A stretch of 64,000 nt of DNA from JAFLCL01 sp039809495 (lineage in GTDB: Bacteria > Myxococcota_A > Polyangia > Polyangiales > Sandaracinaceae). Numbering within the stretch: position 1 is the stretch's first letter; each line of letters opens with the position of its first letter. Position numbers and translations under genes: made by a program. The DNA is taken from assembly GCA_039809495.1 (NCBI GenBank), contig JBDHVC010000015.1, forward strand, positions 1 through 64,000, in the 5' to 3' direction. The notes below the pieces were generated by a model. That model ran no database searches and was not told where the DNA came from. It saw only the letters and a program-made list of their open reading frames with translations. Shown here in pieces: positions 38,245 through 46,433 of this stretch.

Positions 38245-40278
38245 TCAGAGCGGGCGCGCGTCGACGTCGAGGGTGAAGGGGCCCTGGTTGCCGCTCGCCC
38301 AGCCGTCGACGAAGACGTAGTAGGTGCCGGGCTCGAGGGTCGCCTCGATCATCGAGTGCCGGTTGTCGCCGGCGTCGTCGTTGCAGCCGAGCTCGCTGTT
38401 CATGTCGAGGCAGTCGCGGCGCAGGTAGATCGCGCCGTCCCAGCCCGTCTGCTCGCTCGCGATGCGGACGCTCGAGCGGCGTCGGATCTGGAGGCGGTAC
38501 ATGAGATCGGGGCTGCGCGCGCCGCCCGCGCAGCTCGCCTGGAAGCGATCGGTGGCGCCGGTCGTGTCGCCGTGGACCTGGACGCCGGGGCGGATGAGCG
38601 GTGCGTCCCGGCAGCTCTGCTCGAGGGCGGCGATGTCGGAGAGCGCGATGGTGACGTCGGTGACGCCGAAGGAGTTGGCGTCGGCGCCGTCGACGACGAG
38701 GAAGTAGGTCCCCGGCGCGAGCGTCTGATCGATCGAGCCCGAGCCATCGGCGGCCGCGCAAGCGAGCTCGCTCCGGGGGTCGCCGCAGGTGCGCTGGAGG
38801 TAGAGGACCGCGGCGTGCTCGGTCTGGTGGGAGAAGCTGGCCTGCAAGCGCGAGCGCGAGCGGACGTCGAGGCGATAGACGTAGTCCGGCGCGCCCTGGC
38901 CGCCGCAGCTCCCCGCGAGATCGTCCGCGAAGCCGATCGTGTCGATGCGGCTCGGCTGGCCGGCCTGGTACGGGGTCGCGCTCGCGCAGGTGTCTCCAGG
39001 CGCGCTGCTGCCGGAGATCGGGCCGACCTCCGCCCGCAGCGTGTAGTCGCCCGAGCCCGACCAGCCGTCCGCGAACACGTAGTAGCGGCCGGGCTGGACG
39101 GTCGTGGCGATGACGGATCGACGCACGCTCCCCGTGTCGTCGTTGCAGGCGAGCTCGCTCGAGGGGTTCGCGCACTCCGAGCGCATGTAGAGCGTGCCGT
39201 CGTGGGTGCTGTCGAGCTGGACGCGCACGCGCGAGGGCGAGGCGACGTCGAGCGCGTACACGCGATCGGTCCCTTGGCCCGCGCAGCTCCCCTGGAACGC
39301 GTTGATCTCGCCGGTCGTCGTCCCGGAGACCGGCTGGCCCGCCGTGAGGACGGGGGCGTCACGACAGACCTCCGCCATCGAGCGCGCGGGGCGGGCCGCG
39401 TAGGAGACGCTGTAGGTCCCGACGCCGCGCCCCCAGCCATCGACGACAAGGTAGTAGGTGCCCGGCTCGAGCGCGGCGGAGATCTCCGAGTGCGTCGTGG
39501 CCCCGGTGTCGTCGTTGCACGCGAGCTCGCTCGTCGTGTTGCCGCAGGTCCCGACGATGTAGAGCGCGCAGTCGAAGTCCGCGTCGACGCTCGCGGTGAC
39601 GATGGAGTACTCGGTGACGACGAACGAGTAGACGTGCTCGGGCGCGGTGCCCATGATGCAGCTCCCGGTCATCGCCGAGTCGCCGCTCGAGGTGTCACCG
39701 GAGCGGGTCTCGGAGGGCGCGAGCGGCCACGGCTCTTCGCAGGTGCCTGGCCCGCCGTGCGCGACGCTCGGGCCGCCGTCGCCCGAGCCACCTCCGCCCG
39801 GTCGAGGCCCGGCCGACATGCCTCCTCGCCACGCGGTCGCGAGGAAGTCGCCGCTCCCGCGCGTCATGCGGACGGCGACGCGGTAGCTCGCCGTCTCGCG
39901 GGGACAGAACTGCGCCGCCGCCTGCGCGTCGACGGTGTTGTCACGCGCGAGCTCTCGGTCCGCCGCGTCGCGGACGATCACGTCGATGTCCCTGACGCCG
40001 CTCTCGCCGAGCGCGACGAACGTCACGCAGTCCCCGCCCTGGAGATCGATCGGCGCCACGGCCTCCTCGCCTTCGCCGAGGTGCCCCTGCCGGAGCCCGC
40101 CGCTCTGGACCATCCCGATGGCGGCCATCGTGTTGGTGAGCGTGACGTAGCGAGGCTCCATCTGGATCCCGCCGCCGCAGCCGGAGGCGCCGAGCGTGAG
40201 CGCGACGCCGAGCCAGCTTCGCCGGAGGAGGGATGGGAGCAGGCGGTGAGCCGCGGTTCGAGCGAGCGCGCGATCCAT
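38245..40278 (-). CDS. lipoprotein with four repeated pre-peptidase-type (PPC) domains
   Basis: A 677-residue lipoprotein (lipobox GASGC, Cys 34). After a unique N-terminal domain of about 130 residues and a Gly/Pro linker come four repeats of about 115-125 residues. Each has a pair of conserved cysteines, a DxxLYxxxxC segment, SELACNDD-like motifs, and the closing PGTYYxxVDGW. That pattern is the bacterial pre-peptidase C-terminal (PPC) beta-sandwich, usually attached to secreted proteases or found as adhesion modules. No protease domain is present. TACGAC lies seven bases before the ATG. A role at the cell surface is likely; the ligand is unknown. Confidence 0.8.
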   Translation of the reverse strand: MDRALARTAAHRLLPSLLRRSWLGVALTLGASGCGGGIQMEPRYVTLTNTMAAIGMVQSGGLRQGHLGEGEEAVAPIDLQGGDCVTFVALGESGVRDIDVIVRDAADRELARDNTVDAQAAAQFCPRETASYRVAVRMTRGSGDFLATAWRGGMSAGPRPGGGGSGDGGPSVAHGGPGTCEEPWPLAPSETRSGDTSSGDSAMTGSCIMGTAPEHVYSFVVTEYSIVTASVDADFDCALYIVGTCGNTTSELACNDDTGATTHSEISAALEPGTYYLVVDGWGRGVGTYSVSYAARPARSMAEVCRDAPVLTAGQPVSGTTTGEINAFQGSCAGQGTDRVYALDVASPSRVRVQLDSTHDGTLYMRSECANPSSELACNDDTGSVRRSVIATTVQPGRYYVFADGWSGSGDYTLRAEVGPISGSSAPGDTCASATPYQAGQPSRIDTIGFADDLAGSCGGQGAPDYVYRLDVRSRSRLQASFSHQTEHAAVLYLQRTCGDPRSELACAAADGSGSIDQTLAPGTYFLVVDGADANSFGVTDVTIALSDIAALEQSCRDAPLIRPGVQVHGDTTGATDRFQASCAGGARSPDLMYRLQIRRRSSVRIASEQTGWDGAIYLRRDCLDMNSELGCNDDAGDNRHSMIEATLEPGTYYVFVDGWASGNQGPFTLDVDARPL

Positions 40279-40366
40279 GACGTGTGTCGTACCAGAGATC
40301 GCCCGCGCCGGGGATGCCCGAAGTGGCGATCGTCGCCGTGGGCCCGCGCGCTCGGCGGATCGGCGG

Positions 40367-41515
40367 TCAGCCGCGCGGCGAGCGTCGGCCCTGGCTCTCC
40401 GTCGCGGGCGCGCCGCAGTGCGGACAATTGAGCAGCTCCGCCGCGAACGGGCCCTTGCAGTACGCGCAGAAGATGCGGCCGGCGATGCTGTTCGGGTCGA
40501 TGAGCTTGAGCTCCGGATAGACCGCCTCGAGCTCGGCCGAGCTCATGCGATCGTTCTCCTCGGCCGGCGACCAGATCACCTCGAGCGCGACCAGCTGCTG
40601 GGGCAGGAGCGCCCCGCGATCGGAGAGCGCGGCTCGGATCTGGTTCGCGTCGTCGAGGTGGAAGCTCTGGAGCGGCCTGCGCGCCGCCACGACGATCGTG
40701 ACGACGACCGTCCCCTCGCCCTCGCTCTCCTGGGCCGCCATCGCGGGAGCGTCGGCTCGCACGACGGCTCCGCCGCCCGCCGCCCGCACGACCTCGGAGC
40801 GGAAGCGTGAGCGGTAGTCCTGCGCGAGCCGACCGAAGGTGGGCTGAGCGTTCGCGGGCGCGAGCGAGCCCTCGTCCCGGTAGGCGGCGTAGAGCCACGA
40901 GAGCTCGTTCCTGCGGAGCGCGAGGACCACCTCCGAGAGGAGCTGCGCGAGCCCCGCCGGGGAGTGGGTGTCGCCGGTCTCGGCGAGGCGCTTCAGGTGC
41001 GCTTGGAGCGCGGCGCGCGCGCGCCAGTCGAGGCCGAGCGAGATCGCCGAGACGTACATCGCGTTCGGTCCCAGGTAGCCCCCCATCGGGCCGCCCGGAC
41101 CGCCCGTCGGGGGCGTGGGCAGTCCGAAGCCCGCGCCGCCCGCGCCGGGGCCACCGCCGCCGCGACGCTGGCTGATGAGGATGACGAGCACGACGACACC
41201 CAGGAACCCGAGGACCGCGCAGAGCCCACAGCAGCCGATCCCGCCGCCGCCGCCGCCGCCGCCGTAGCTCGAGCCGCCGCTCGATCCCCAGTCGCTGCCG
41301 CCGCTCGAGCCCCAGCCGCCGCCGCTCGATCCCCAGTCGCTGCCGCCGCTCGATCCCCAGTCGCTGCCGCCGCTCGATCCCCAGTCGCCTCCACCGAAGC
41401 TCCCACCCGTGCTCTGGGCCTCGACGTCGGGAGAGAGGAGGGTCGTCGTCGCGAAGAGCGCGGCGAGCGTCACGAGGAGCGCGACGAGGTAGGCGCGGAG
41501 ATCCTTGGCCGACAT
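40367..41515 (-). CDS. DUF1517-like membrane protein with Gly/Ser repeats and C-terminal zinc ribbon
   Basis: A 382-residue protein in four parts. It begins with a signal or anchor helix (about residues 8-28). A repeat region of SDWGSSGG units follows (about 38-85), encoded by tandem 24-base repeats at roughly 41275-41395, ending in a Gly tract. Next is a Cys-containing membrane segment (IGCCGLCAVLGFLGVVVLVILI). The soluble domain, with SAISLGLDWRARAALQ, resembles the DUF1517 family of plastids and bacteria. The end is a zinc ribbon CAYCKGPF-LNCPHCG, which would face the cytoplasm if the second helix crosses inward. The function is unknown. TATCGT on the minus strand lies six bases before the ATG. 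Confidence 0.65.
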   Translation of the reverse strand: MSAKDLRAYLVALLVTLAALFATTTLLSPDVEAQSTGGSFGGGDWGSSGGSDWGSSGGSDWGSSGGGWGSSGGSDWGSSGGSSYGGGGGGGGIGCCGLCAVLGFLGVVVLVILISQRRGGGGPGAGGAGFGLPTPPTGGPGGPMGGYLGPNAMYVSAISLGLDWRARAALQAHLKRLAETGDTHSPAGLAQLLSEVVLALRRNELSWLYAAYRDEGSLAPANAQPTFGRLAQDYRSRFRSEVVRAAGGGAVVRADAPAMAAQESEGEGTVVVTIVVAARRPLQSFHLDDANQIRAALSDRGALLPQQLVALEVIWSPAEENDRMSSAELEAVYPELKLIDPNSIAGRIFCAYCKGPFAAELLNCPHCGAPATESQGRRSPRG

Positions 41516-41521
41516 GGCGCG

Positions 41522-41527
41522 ACGATA
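41522..41527 (-). promoter_or_regulatory. -10 box for the DUF1517-like gene
   Basis: TATCGT on the minus strand ends six bases before ATG 41515, consistent with a leaderless transcript. Confidence 0.4.
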
Positions 41528-41606
41528 TCAGAGCCCCGCTTCGCGCCCAACGCGCGTCGAGCGAGCACGCCGAACGATCGCCTCGGACCGGCGTCGCCGC
41601 TCACGC

Positions 41607-41629
41607 GAGCTCCGCCCGAGGCGGAGCTC
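41607..41629 (-). terminator. perfect hairpin after the IgGFc-binding-type lipoprotein gene
   Basis: GAGCTCCGCC and GGCGGAGCTC form ten perfect pairs around a three-base loop. The stem begins just past the stop codon of the 41631-43745 gene. No T tract follows, in keeping with the other hairpins at gene ends here. Confidence 0.6.
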
Positions 41630-41630
41630 G

Positions 41631-43745
41631 TCAGTGGATCGGATCGAGGTTCAGGCCGCCCGCGTAGGCGTAGCTGACGTAGGAGTCGAAGCCCCAGACG
41701 ATGATGCTGACGGCCTCGGTCGCGCGCAGGGTGTGGTAGCCGTCGTTCTGATCGCCGTCCTCGACGCGGACGTTGGGGAGGCCGATGACGTCCGGGAAGG
41801 AGAGCTGGCAGCGGTAGACGATCCACTCGGGCGGCGGATCGGCCGGCCGCCGGGGCTGTCCGTCGGCGGGCCCCGAGGGGCACTGCGCGGGATCGAGGGG
41901 ATGCTCGTCGAGCAGGATGTCCGCCGTGCGCGGCGCGACGATCGTCACGAAGTCGAAGGCGTAGTACTGCGGGGTGAGAAAGACGTAGTCCCTGCGGTAC
42001 TGCTCGACGGGCGGCACGGCGATGATCGAGGGATCCCCCCCAGGGTAGGCGCTCGGGATGCCGACGGCCTCTTGGCTCGCGATCACCTGGAGCACCGCGA
42101 CGGGCTGATCCGCGGAGAGCTCGATGTCCTGATCGGCGACGAGGATCAGGTTCTGGCCCTGCTCGAATTCGAAGTAGTCGTTCGGCGGAGGGAGGCTCGT
42201 CGTGAGGATCGTCGTCCCGGGGCCGGTCGCGACGACGCGAGCGTACTCGGGCTCGTTGAAGTCGCCCACGCTGTCCGCGGTGACGAAGGCGCGGTTGAGC
42301 GCGCTCGAGCGCGGCGCGCCGCGCCCGATGAAGAAGTGGCGCCCGAGCGTCGAATTCGGGAAGAGCTGCTCCTCGAGGTGGTCGGCGCAGCAGCGCCGGT
42401 TCGCGAGATCGCTGAAGCGCGGCGCGTCCGAGGCCTCGCTGCCCGTGAAGATGGCGACGCGCTCGTTCGCCTCGACGAGCGTCCCCGTGAAGTCGGCGTT
42501 GAAGCCCTGGGTCTCGAGGTTCAGCACGTCGAAGGGGCCGAGCGTCACGTCGATGACGTCGCCAGGCCCGTACTCGGCGCGCGCCTCGTCGAAGCCGACG
42601 ACGCGCCGCACGCTCGCGCCGAGCGTGATGTGGACCGAGGTGCCTGGGACGGTCCCGACGATGGCGAGGTACGCGCGCAGATCCTCGTCGTGTCGGCTGG
42701 GATCGAAGTCCTCGGCGGGGTTGGTCGAGTCCGCGATCGTCTGGGGCCAGCCGACGACCGTGTACACCCGCCCGATCGCGCTCGTGGGCAAGAGGAGCGA
42801 GGCGTCGTTCGAGAAGACGCCGACGTTGTCGAGCGGGTTGAACTGGTAGGCGATGAGCGGGGCGCTCGACGTGATGCGATAGGCGTTCGACGTGAGCGCC
42901 GAGTGCGTCCCGTCGTTGAGGCCGTTCCCCGTTGGGCTCGTCCGGCAGCGGCAGTCGTCGGCGCCCGCGGCGCCCGGGCGCACGCCCCCTCGGCACCAGC
43001 AGGACTCGTTCGGGGCGCACGCGTCGTCGCGCTCTTCGAGGCAGGTCGCGAGCGAGGACGCGCCGTCGACCTCGCGGCGCGGCAGGCGCAGGACCTCGAG
43101 ATCGCCCGGCGGCACGGTGACGGTCTGGAGGACGCGCGGCGCGCTCGGCTCTCCGGCGCGCGCCGTGTCGATCTCGACGGTCACCTCGCTCGGCGTGAAG
43201 CCCGGGTTCGAGACGACGACCGCGTACTGCTGCGAGGAGGCGTCGCGACCGGCGCCGATCGCGGCGTTGTCGAGGTCGACCGCGTAGAACTCGCACCCGA
43301 CGTAGCTCGAGTCCTGGTTCGCGACCTCGCAGAGGTTCACGCAGCGCCCCTCGCGGCAGACCTCGCCTCCCTCGAGATCGCACTCGCCGAGCGGCTCCCA
43401 CGCCGTGCCCTCGTCGTTGCACTGCGCCGGCTGGCCGAGGAAGCAGTCGACGGCGCCCGGTCGACAGAGCAGGCAGCCGCGTCCCTCGAGGCAGATCTGT
43501 CCGCTCGCCGCGCAGTCGATCGACTCGGCGCGCAGGAATTCGCCGTCCGGGACGCAGTGGAGCCAGGTGTTCCCGACGCACGCGGTGGCGTCGTTCGTCG
43601 CGCAATAGAACGCGCCATCGCGGAAGGGTGGGACGCGCGCGTCGCGCCCTTCGCCTTGCGAGGGGCGCTGGCAGCCGACGGCGAGCGAGACGAGGGCGAG
43701 AGCGAGCCCGGCGAAGCGAGGCGAGGCCACGAGGAGGGGGCGCAT
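41631..43745 (-). CDS. IgGFc-binding-type lipoprotein
   Basis: A 704-residue lipoprotein with lipobox LAVGC (Cys 25). A Cys-rich segment (about residues 45-145) carries repeated CxxGxxxxC patterns. The large C-terminal part resembles the IgGFc-binding N-terminal domain family: SSQQYAVVVSNPG, SAPLIAYQFNPLDN, NDASLLLPTSAIGRVYTVVGWP, and the closing VIVWGFDSYVSYAYAGGLNL. In bacteria such proteins are surface exposed and of unknown ligand; the name comes from animal mucin-like proteins and does not imply antibody binding here. TACGCT lies six bases before the ATG. Confidence 0.75.
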   Translation of the reverse strand: MRPLLVASPRFAGLALALVSLAVGCQRPSQGEGRDARVPPFRDGAFYCATNDATACVGNTWLHCVPDGEFLRAESIDCAASGQICLEGRGCLLCRPGAVDCFLGQPAQCNDEGTAWEPLGECDLEGGEVCREGRCVNLCEVANQDSSYVGCEFYAVDLDNAAIGAGRDASSQQYAVVVSNPGFTPSEVTVEIDTARAGEPSAPRVLQTVTVPPGDLEVLRLPRREVDGASSLATCLEERDDACAPNESCWCRGGVRPGAAGADDCRCRTSPTGNGLNDGTHSALTSNAYRITSSAPLIAYQFNPLDNVGVFSNDASLLLPTSAIGRVYTVVGWPQTIADSTNPAEDFDPSRHDEDLRAYLAIVGTVPGTSVHITLGASVRRVVGFDEARAEYGPGDVIDVTLGPFDVLNLETQGFNADFTGTLVEANERVAIFTGSEASDAPRFSDLANRRCCADHLEEQLFPNSTLGRHFFIGRGAPRSSALNRAFVTADSVGDFNEPEYARVVATGPGTTILTTSLPPPNDYFEFEQGQNLILVADQDIELSADQPVAVLQVIASQEAVGIPSAYPGGDPSIIAVPPVEQYRRDYVFLTPQYYAFDFVTIVAPRTADILLDEHPLDPAQCPSGPADGQPRRPADPPPEWIVYRCQLSFPDVIGLPNVRVEDGDQNDGYHTLRATEAVSIIVWGFDSYVSYAYAGGLNLDPIH

Positions 43746-43751
43746 CGCTCG

Positions 43752-43757
43752 AGCGTA
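43752..43757 (-). promoter_or_regulatory. -10 box for the IgGFc-binding-type lipoprotein gene
   Basis: TACGCT on the minus strand ends six bases before ATG 43745, so +1 would fall on the A of the start codon. Confidence 0.45.
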
Positions 43758-43828
43758 GCAGGCATGAGCCGCGCCGTGCTCACGTCTCGGCGGCGCCCGC
43801 GGCGCGCGGCGGTCCCACGCGCGCTCGA

Positions 43829-43855
43829 GATCACGTCGAGCGAGGCGCGTCGTCA
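43829..43855 (-). repeat. post-stop motif, copy C (after dnaX)
   Basis: From the dnaX stop codon, 25 of 27 bases match copy B, including GCGCCTCGCTCGACGTGATC. Beyond that the sequence differs, but GCTCGA is followed by TCGAGC, which can form its own small hairpin. Confidence 0.6.
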
Positions 43856-45706
43856 GGCCTCTTCTTCGTCGAGGACGCGGACCTCGGCGGCCTCGATCGG
43901 GATGCCGAAGATGCGCAGGGCGTCCTGGACCTGCGGGTGGTGGAGCGCCCGCTTGCGGGTCGCCTCGAGGCGCTCGCGGACACGCGCGTCCTCGAGGGCC
44001 GCGATCGTGGCCCCGCGCGGGGACGCCCCGAAGGCGATCTCCACCTCCGGTCGGGCTCCGAGCACGCGCTCGGCGGTGTCGGCGATCGCCGCGATCCCCG
44101 CCATCGACTCGATCTGCTTCCCGTAGAAGGAGTCGCGGAGGTACTCGATGACGAGGCGCTCCGCGTCGACCCTGCGCGGGGTGCCGTGCTTCAGCATGGC
44201 GCCGAGCGCCGGCCTCGTCTCGACGAGGCGCGTGACGATGATCTCCCAGGCGGAGAGGGCCCCGTCCTCGCCGGGCGTGAGCGCGGGAGGCGGCTCACCC
44301 GGCGCCGGGCTCGGCGCGCTCTCCCGCTCCTCGTCGGGGCCGAGTTCGTCGGGCTCGGGGGGCGGGGCGGCGCTCGCGCGCTCGCGCGGCGCAGCGTCGA
44401 TCGTCGGGCTCGGGGCCACCGCGCGCGTCGAGCGCGTCGGCTCGCCTCGGAGCGCTGGCGCTGGCTCGTCGGAGGCGGGACCCATCGCTCCGCCGGGTGA
44501 CGCTCGCCGGCTGCTCTCGCGCGTCGCGCCGCGCCCGAAGGCGCTCGGTCCGCGCGTCGCGCCGAGCTTCGCCTCGATCGCCTCGAGCCGCGCCACGAGC
44601 TCGGCGAGCGGCCGAAGCGGAGGCCGCGACGCGAGGCGCACGAGCCCCATCTCGAGGGCCATGCGCGGCATCGGCGCGCGCGCGACGTCCTCGACGAGGA
44701 GCGAGGCGCCGTGGAACGCGCGCTGGAGCTCCGCCGGCTCGACGCGCTTCGCGAGCGCGAGGGCGCGCTCGCGCTCCTCCTCGACGAGCGCGACGAGCGG
44801 CGTGCTCGGCCCGCTCACGCGCAGGACGACGAGGTCGCGCAGGAGCTCGACGAGCGCGCGCGAGAAGTGGAGGAGATCGAGGCCGCGCTCCGCGAGCCGA
44901 TCGATCTCGCGGAGGACGGAGGCGCCGTCGCCATCGAGGAGCGCCGTCGCCGTCGCGTGGAGCGCCTCGCGGTCGGCGATCCCGAGCACGCGCGCGACCT
45001 CGTCACCGACGAGCGAGGCCCCCGAGAAGGCGACGATCTGATCGAGCAGCGTGAGCGCGTCGCGCATCGAGCCCGCCGCCTCGCGCGCCACGATGGAGAT
45101 CGCGCGCTCGTCGGCCGTGATGGCCTCGGCCGCGAGGATCTGCTTGACGCGCTCCGAGAGGACGGCCTGCGGGATGAGGCGGAAGTCGTAGCGCTGGCAG
45201 CGCGAGCGGATCGTGACGGGGACCTTGTGCGCCTCCGTCGTCGCGAAGATGAACTTCACGTGCGGGGGCGGCTCCTCGAGCGTCTTCAAGAAGGCGTTGA
45301 AAGCGCCCGTCGAGAGCATGTGCACCTCGTCGACGATCACGATCTTGAAGCGATCGCGCGCGGGGCGGAACGGGATCGTCTCCTGCAGGCGGCGCACGTC
45401 GTCGACGCTGTTGTTCGAGGCGCCGTCGATCTCGAGCACGTCGAGATCGGTCCCCAGGGTGATCTCGCGACACGCGTCGCACGTCCCGCACGGCGTCATC
45501 GTCGGGCCGCTCGCGCAATTGAGCGCCTTCGCGAGGATGCGCGCCGTCGAGGTCTTCCCGACGCCGCGGACGCCCGTGAACAAGAAGGCGTGGGCCACGC
45601 GGTCCTGCGCGATCGCGTTGCCGAGCGTGCGCGCGACGTGCTCCTGGCCCGAGAGATCCGCGAAGGTCTGCGGCCGGTACTTTCGCGCGAGGACGGTGTA
45701 GCTCAT
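43853..45706 (-). CDS. dnaX: DNA polymerase III subunit tau/gamma
   Basis: A 617-residue clamp-loader subunit. The N-terminus is YTVLARKYRPQTFADLSGQ. Walker A GVRGVGKTST spans residues 45-54, the four zinc-binding cysteines are C64, C73, C76 and C79, Walker B is IVIVDEVHML, and the SRC motif is RSRCQRYDF. Domains I-III are followed by a low-complexity Pro/Ala/Glu linker (about 375-475) and a C-terminal tau-type domain. I saw no slippery sequence that would produce a shorter gamma form. It is the last gene of the run that begins with psd, 64 bases after the YbjN-like gene. Confidence 0.95.
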   Translation of the reverse strand: MSYTVLARKYRPQTFADLSGQEHVARTLGNAIAQDRVAHAFLFTGVRGVGKTSTARILAKALNCASGPTMTPCGTCDACREITLGTDLDVLEIDGASNNSVDDVRRLQETIPFRPARDRFKIVIVDEVHMLSTGAFNAFLKTLEEPPPHVKFIFATTEAHKVPVTIRSRCQRYDFRLIPQAVLSERVKQILAAEAITADERAISIVAREAAGSMRDALTLLDQIVAFSGASLVGDEVARVLGIADREALHATATALLDGDGASVLREIDRLAERGLDLLHFSRALVELLRDLVVLRVSGPSTPLVALVEEERERALALAKRVEPAELQRAFHGASLLVEDVARAPMPRMALEMGLVRLASRPPLRPLAELVARLEAIEAKLGATRGPSAFGRGATRESSRRASPGGAMGPASDEPAPALRGEPTRSTRAVAPSPTIDAAPRERASAAPPPEPDELGPDEERESAPSPAPGEPPPALTPGEDGALSAWEIIVTRLVETRPALGAMLKHGTPRRVDAERLVIEYLRDSFYGKQIESMAGIAAIADTAERVLGARPEVEIAFGASPRGATIAALEDARVRERLEATRKRALHHPQVQDALRIFGIPIEAAEVRVLDEEEA

Positions 45707-45770
45707 GGGGGCAGCGACGATAACCGAGACGACGAGCCGCCGCGAGCCGCGCCCGCGCTCCTCCCGGCGC

Positions 45771-46433
45771 TCAGGGGGTCGGCGCGGCGGGGGCGGCGAT
45801 GCGCGAGAGCTCGGTGTAGAGCCGATCCGCTTGATCCTGGATCGCGCGCACGACGGAGCGGAACGTGCGCCGATCGAAGTTCGAGTCGGTGTTCATCACC
45901 ATCGCGAGGCGCACCTCGCCGCTCGCGGGATCCCACTCGAACTTGCCGATCAGGAGACGCCAATTGAGCTCCATCAGCCGCCGCAGGAGCGTCGAGGTGC
46001 TCGGCGCGTCGGCGCGCGCCGTGAGGTAGTGATCGATGTAGAGATAGAGCGTGTCGGTGACGTCGCTGTACGCCATCCGCAGATCGAAGGTGCGGCGGCT
46101 CGTCGGACCTCGAAGGACGACGGCGCAGTGCGCGCGCTGGGGATCGTCCGCGTCGCACGCGCCGTCGAGCCCCATCGACTCGAGCTCGGCGCGGAGCGTC
46201 GCGAGGTAGCGCGGCTGGCCCGGAGGGACGGGCTGGACGGCTTGGGCCGGCGCGTCCTCGGTGCCGCGCTCGGCGGGCCTCGGCGGGGCCCCGGCGTCGG
46301 CCTGGGCGGAGGCGAGCGACGACGCGGCGAGGGTGAGGACGACCGCGGCGAGCGAGCCGAGGGGGGCGCGTTCCAGCATGCGGCGCTCCATCCCACATCC
46401 GAGCGCGCTTGGACAAGCCTCGCGCCGCGTCAT
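45771..46433 (-). CDS. YbjN-like secreted protein
   Basis: A 220-residue protein if started at ATG 46433, which overlaps the stop of the preceding flavoprotein gene as ATGA; ATGs at 46391 and 46379 would give a more usual signal-peptide length. The hydrophobic stretch AAVVLTLAASSLASAQA looks like a cleaved signal. The C-terminal domain, with LMELNWRLLIGKFEWDPASG and a following strand-rich segment, resembles the YbjN/type-III-chaperone-like fold. This fold is usually a binding module without enzymatic activity. The coupling suggests it works with the flavoprotein or hydrolase encoded just before it. Confidence 0.65.
   Translation of the reverse strand: MTRREACPSALGCGMERRMLERAPLGSLAAVVLTLAASSLASAQADAGAPPRPAERGTEDAPAQAVQPVPPGQPRYLATLRAELESMGLDGACDADDPQRAHCAVVLRGPTSRRTFDLRMAYSDVTDTLYLYIDHYLTARADAPSTSTLLRRLMELNWRLLIGKFEWDPASGEVRLAMVMNTDSNFDRRTFRSVVRAIQDQADRLYTELSRIAAPAAPTP

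Noticed and set aside
43853..45706. Programmed frameshift in dnaX giving gamma
   Set aside because: No A-rich slippery heptamer followed by a stem was visible; the full tau-type protein seems the only product.
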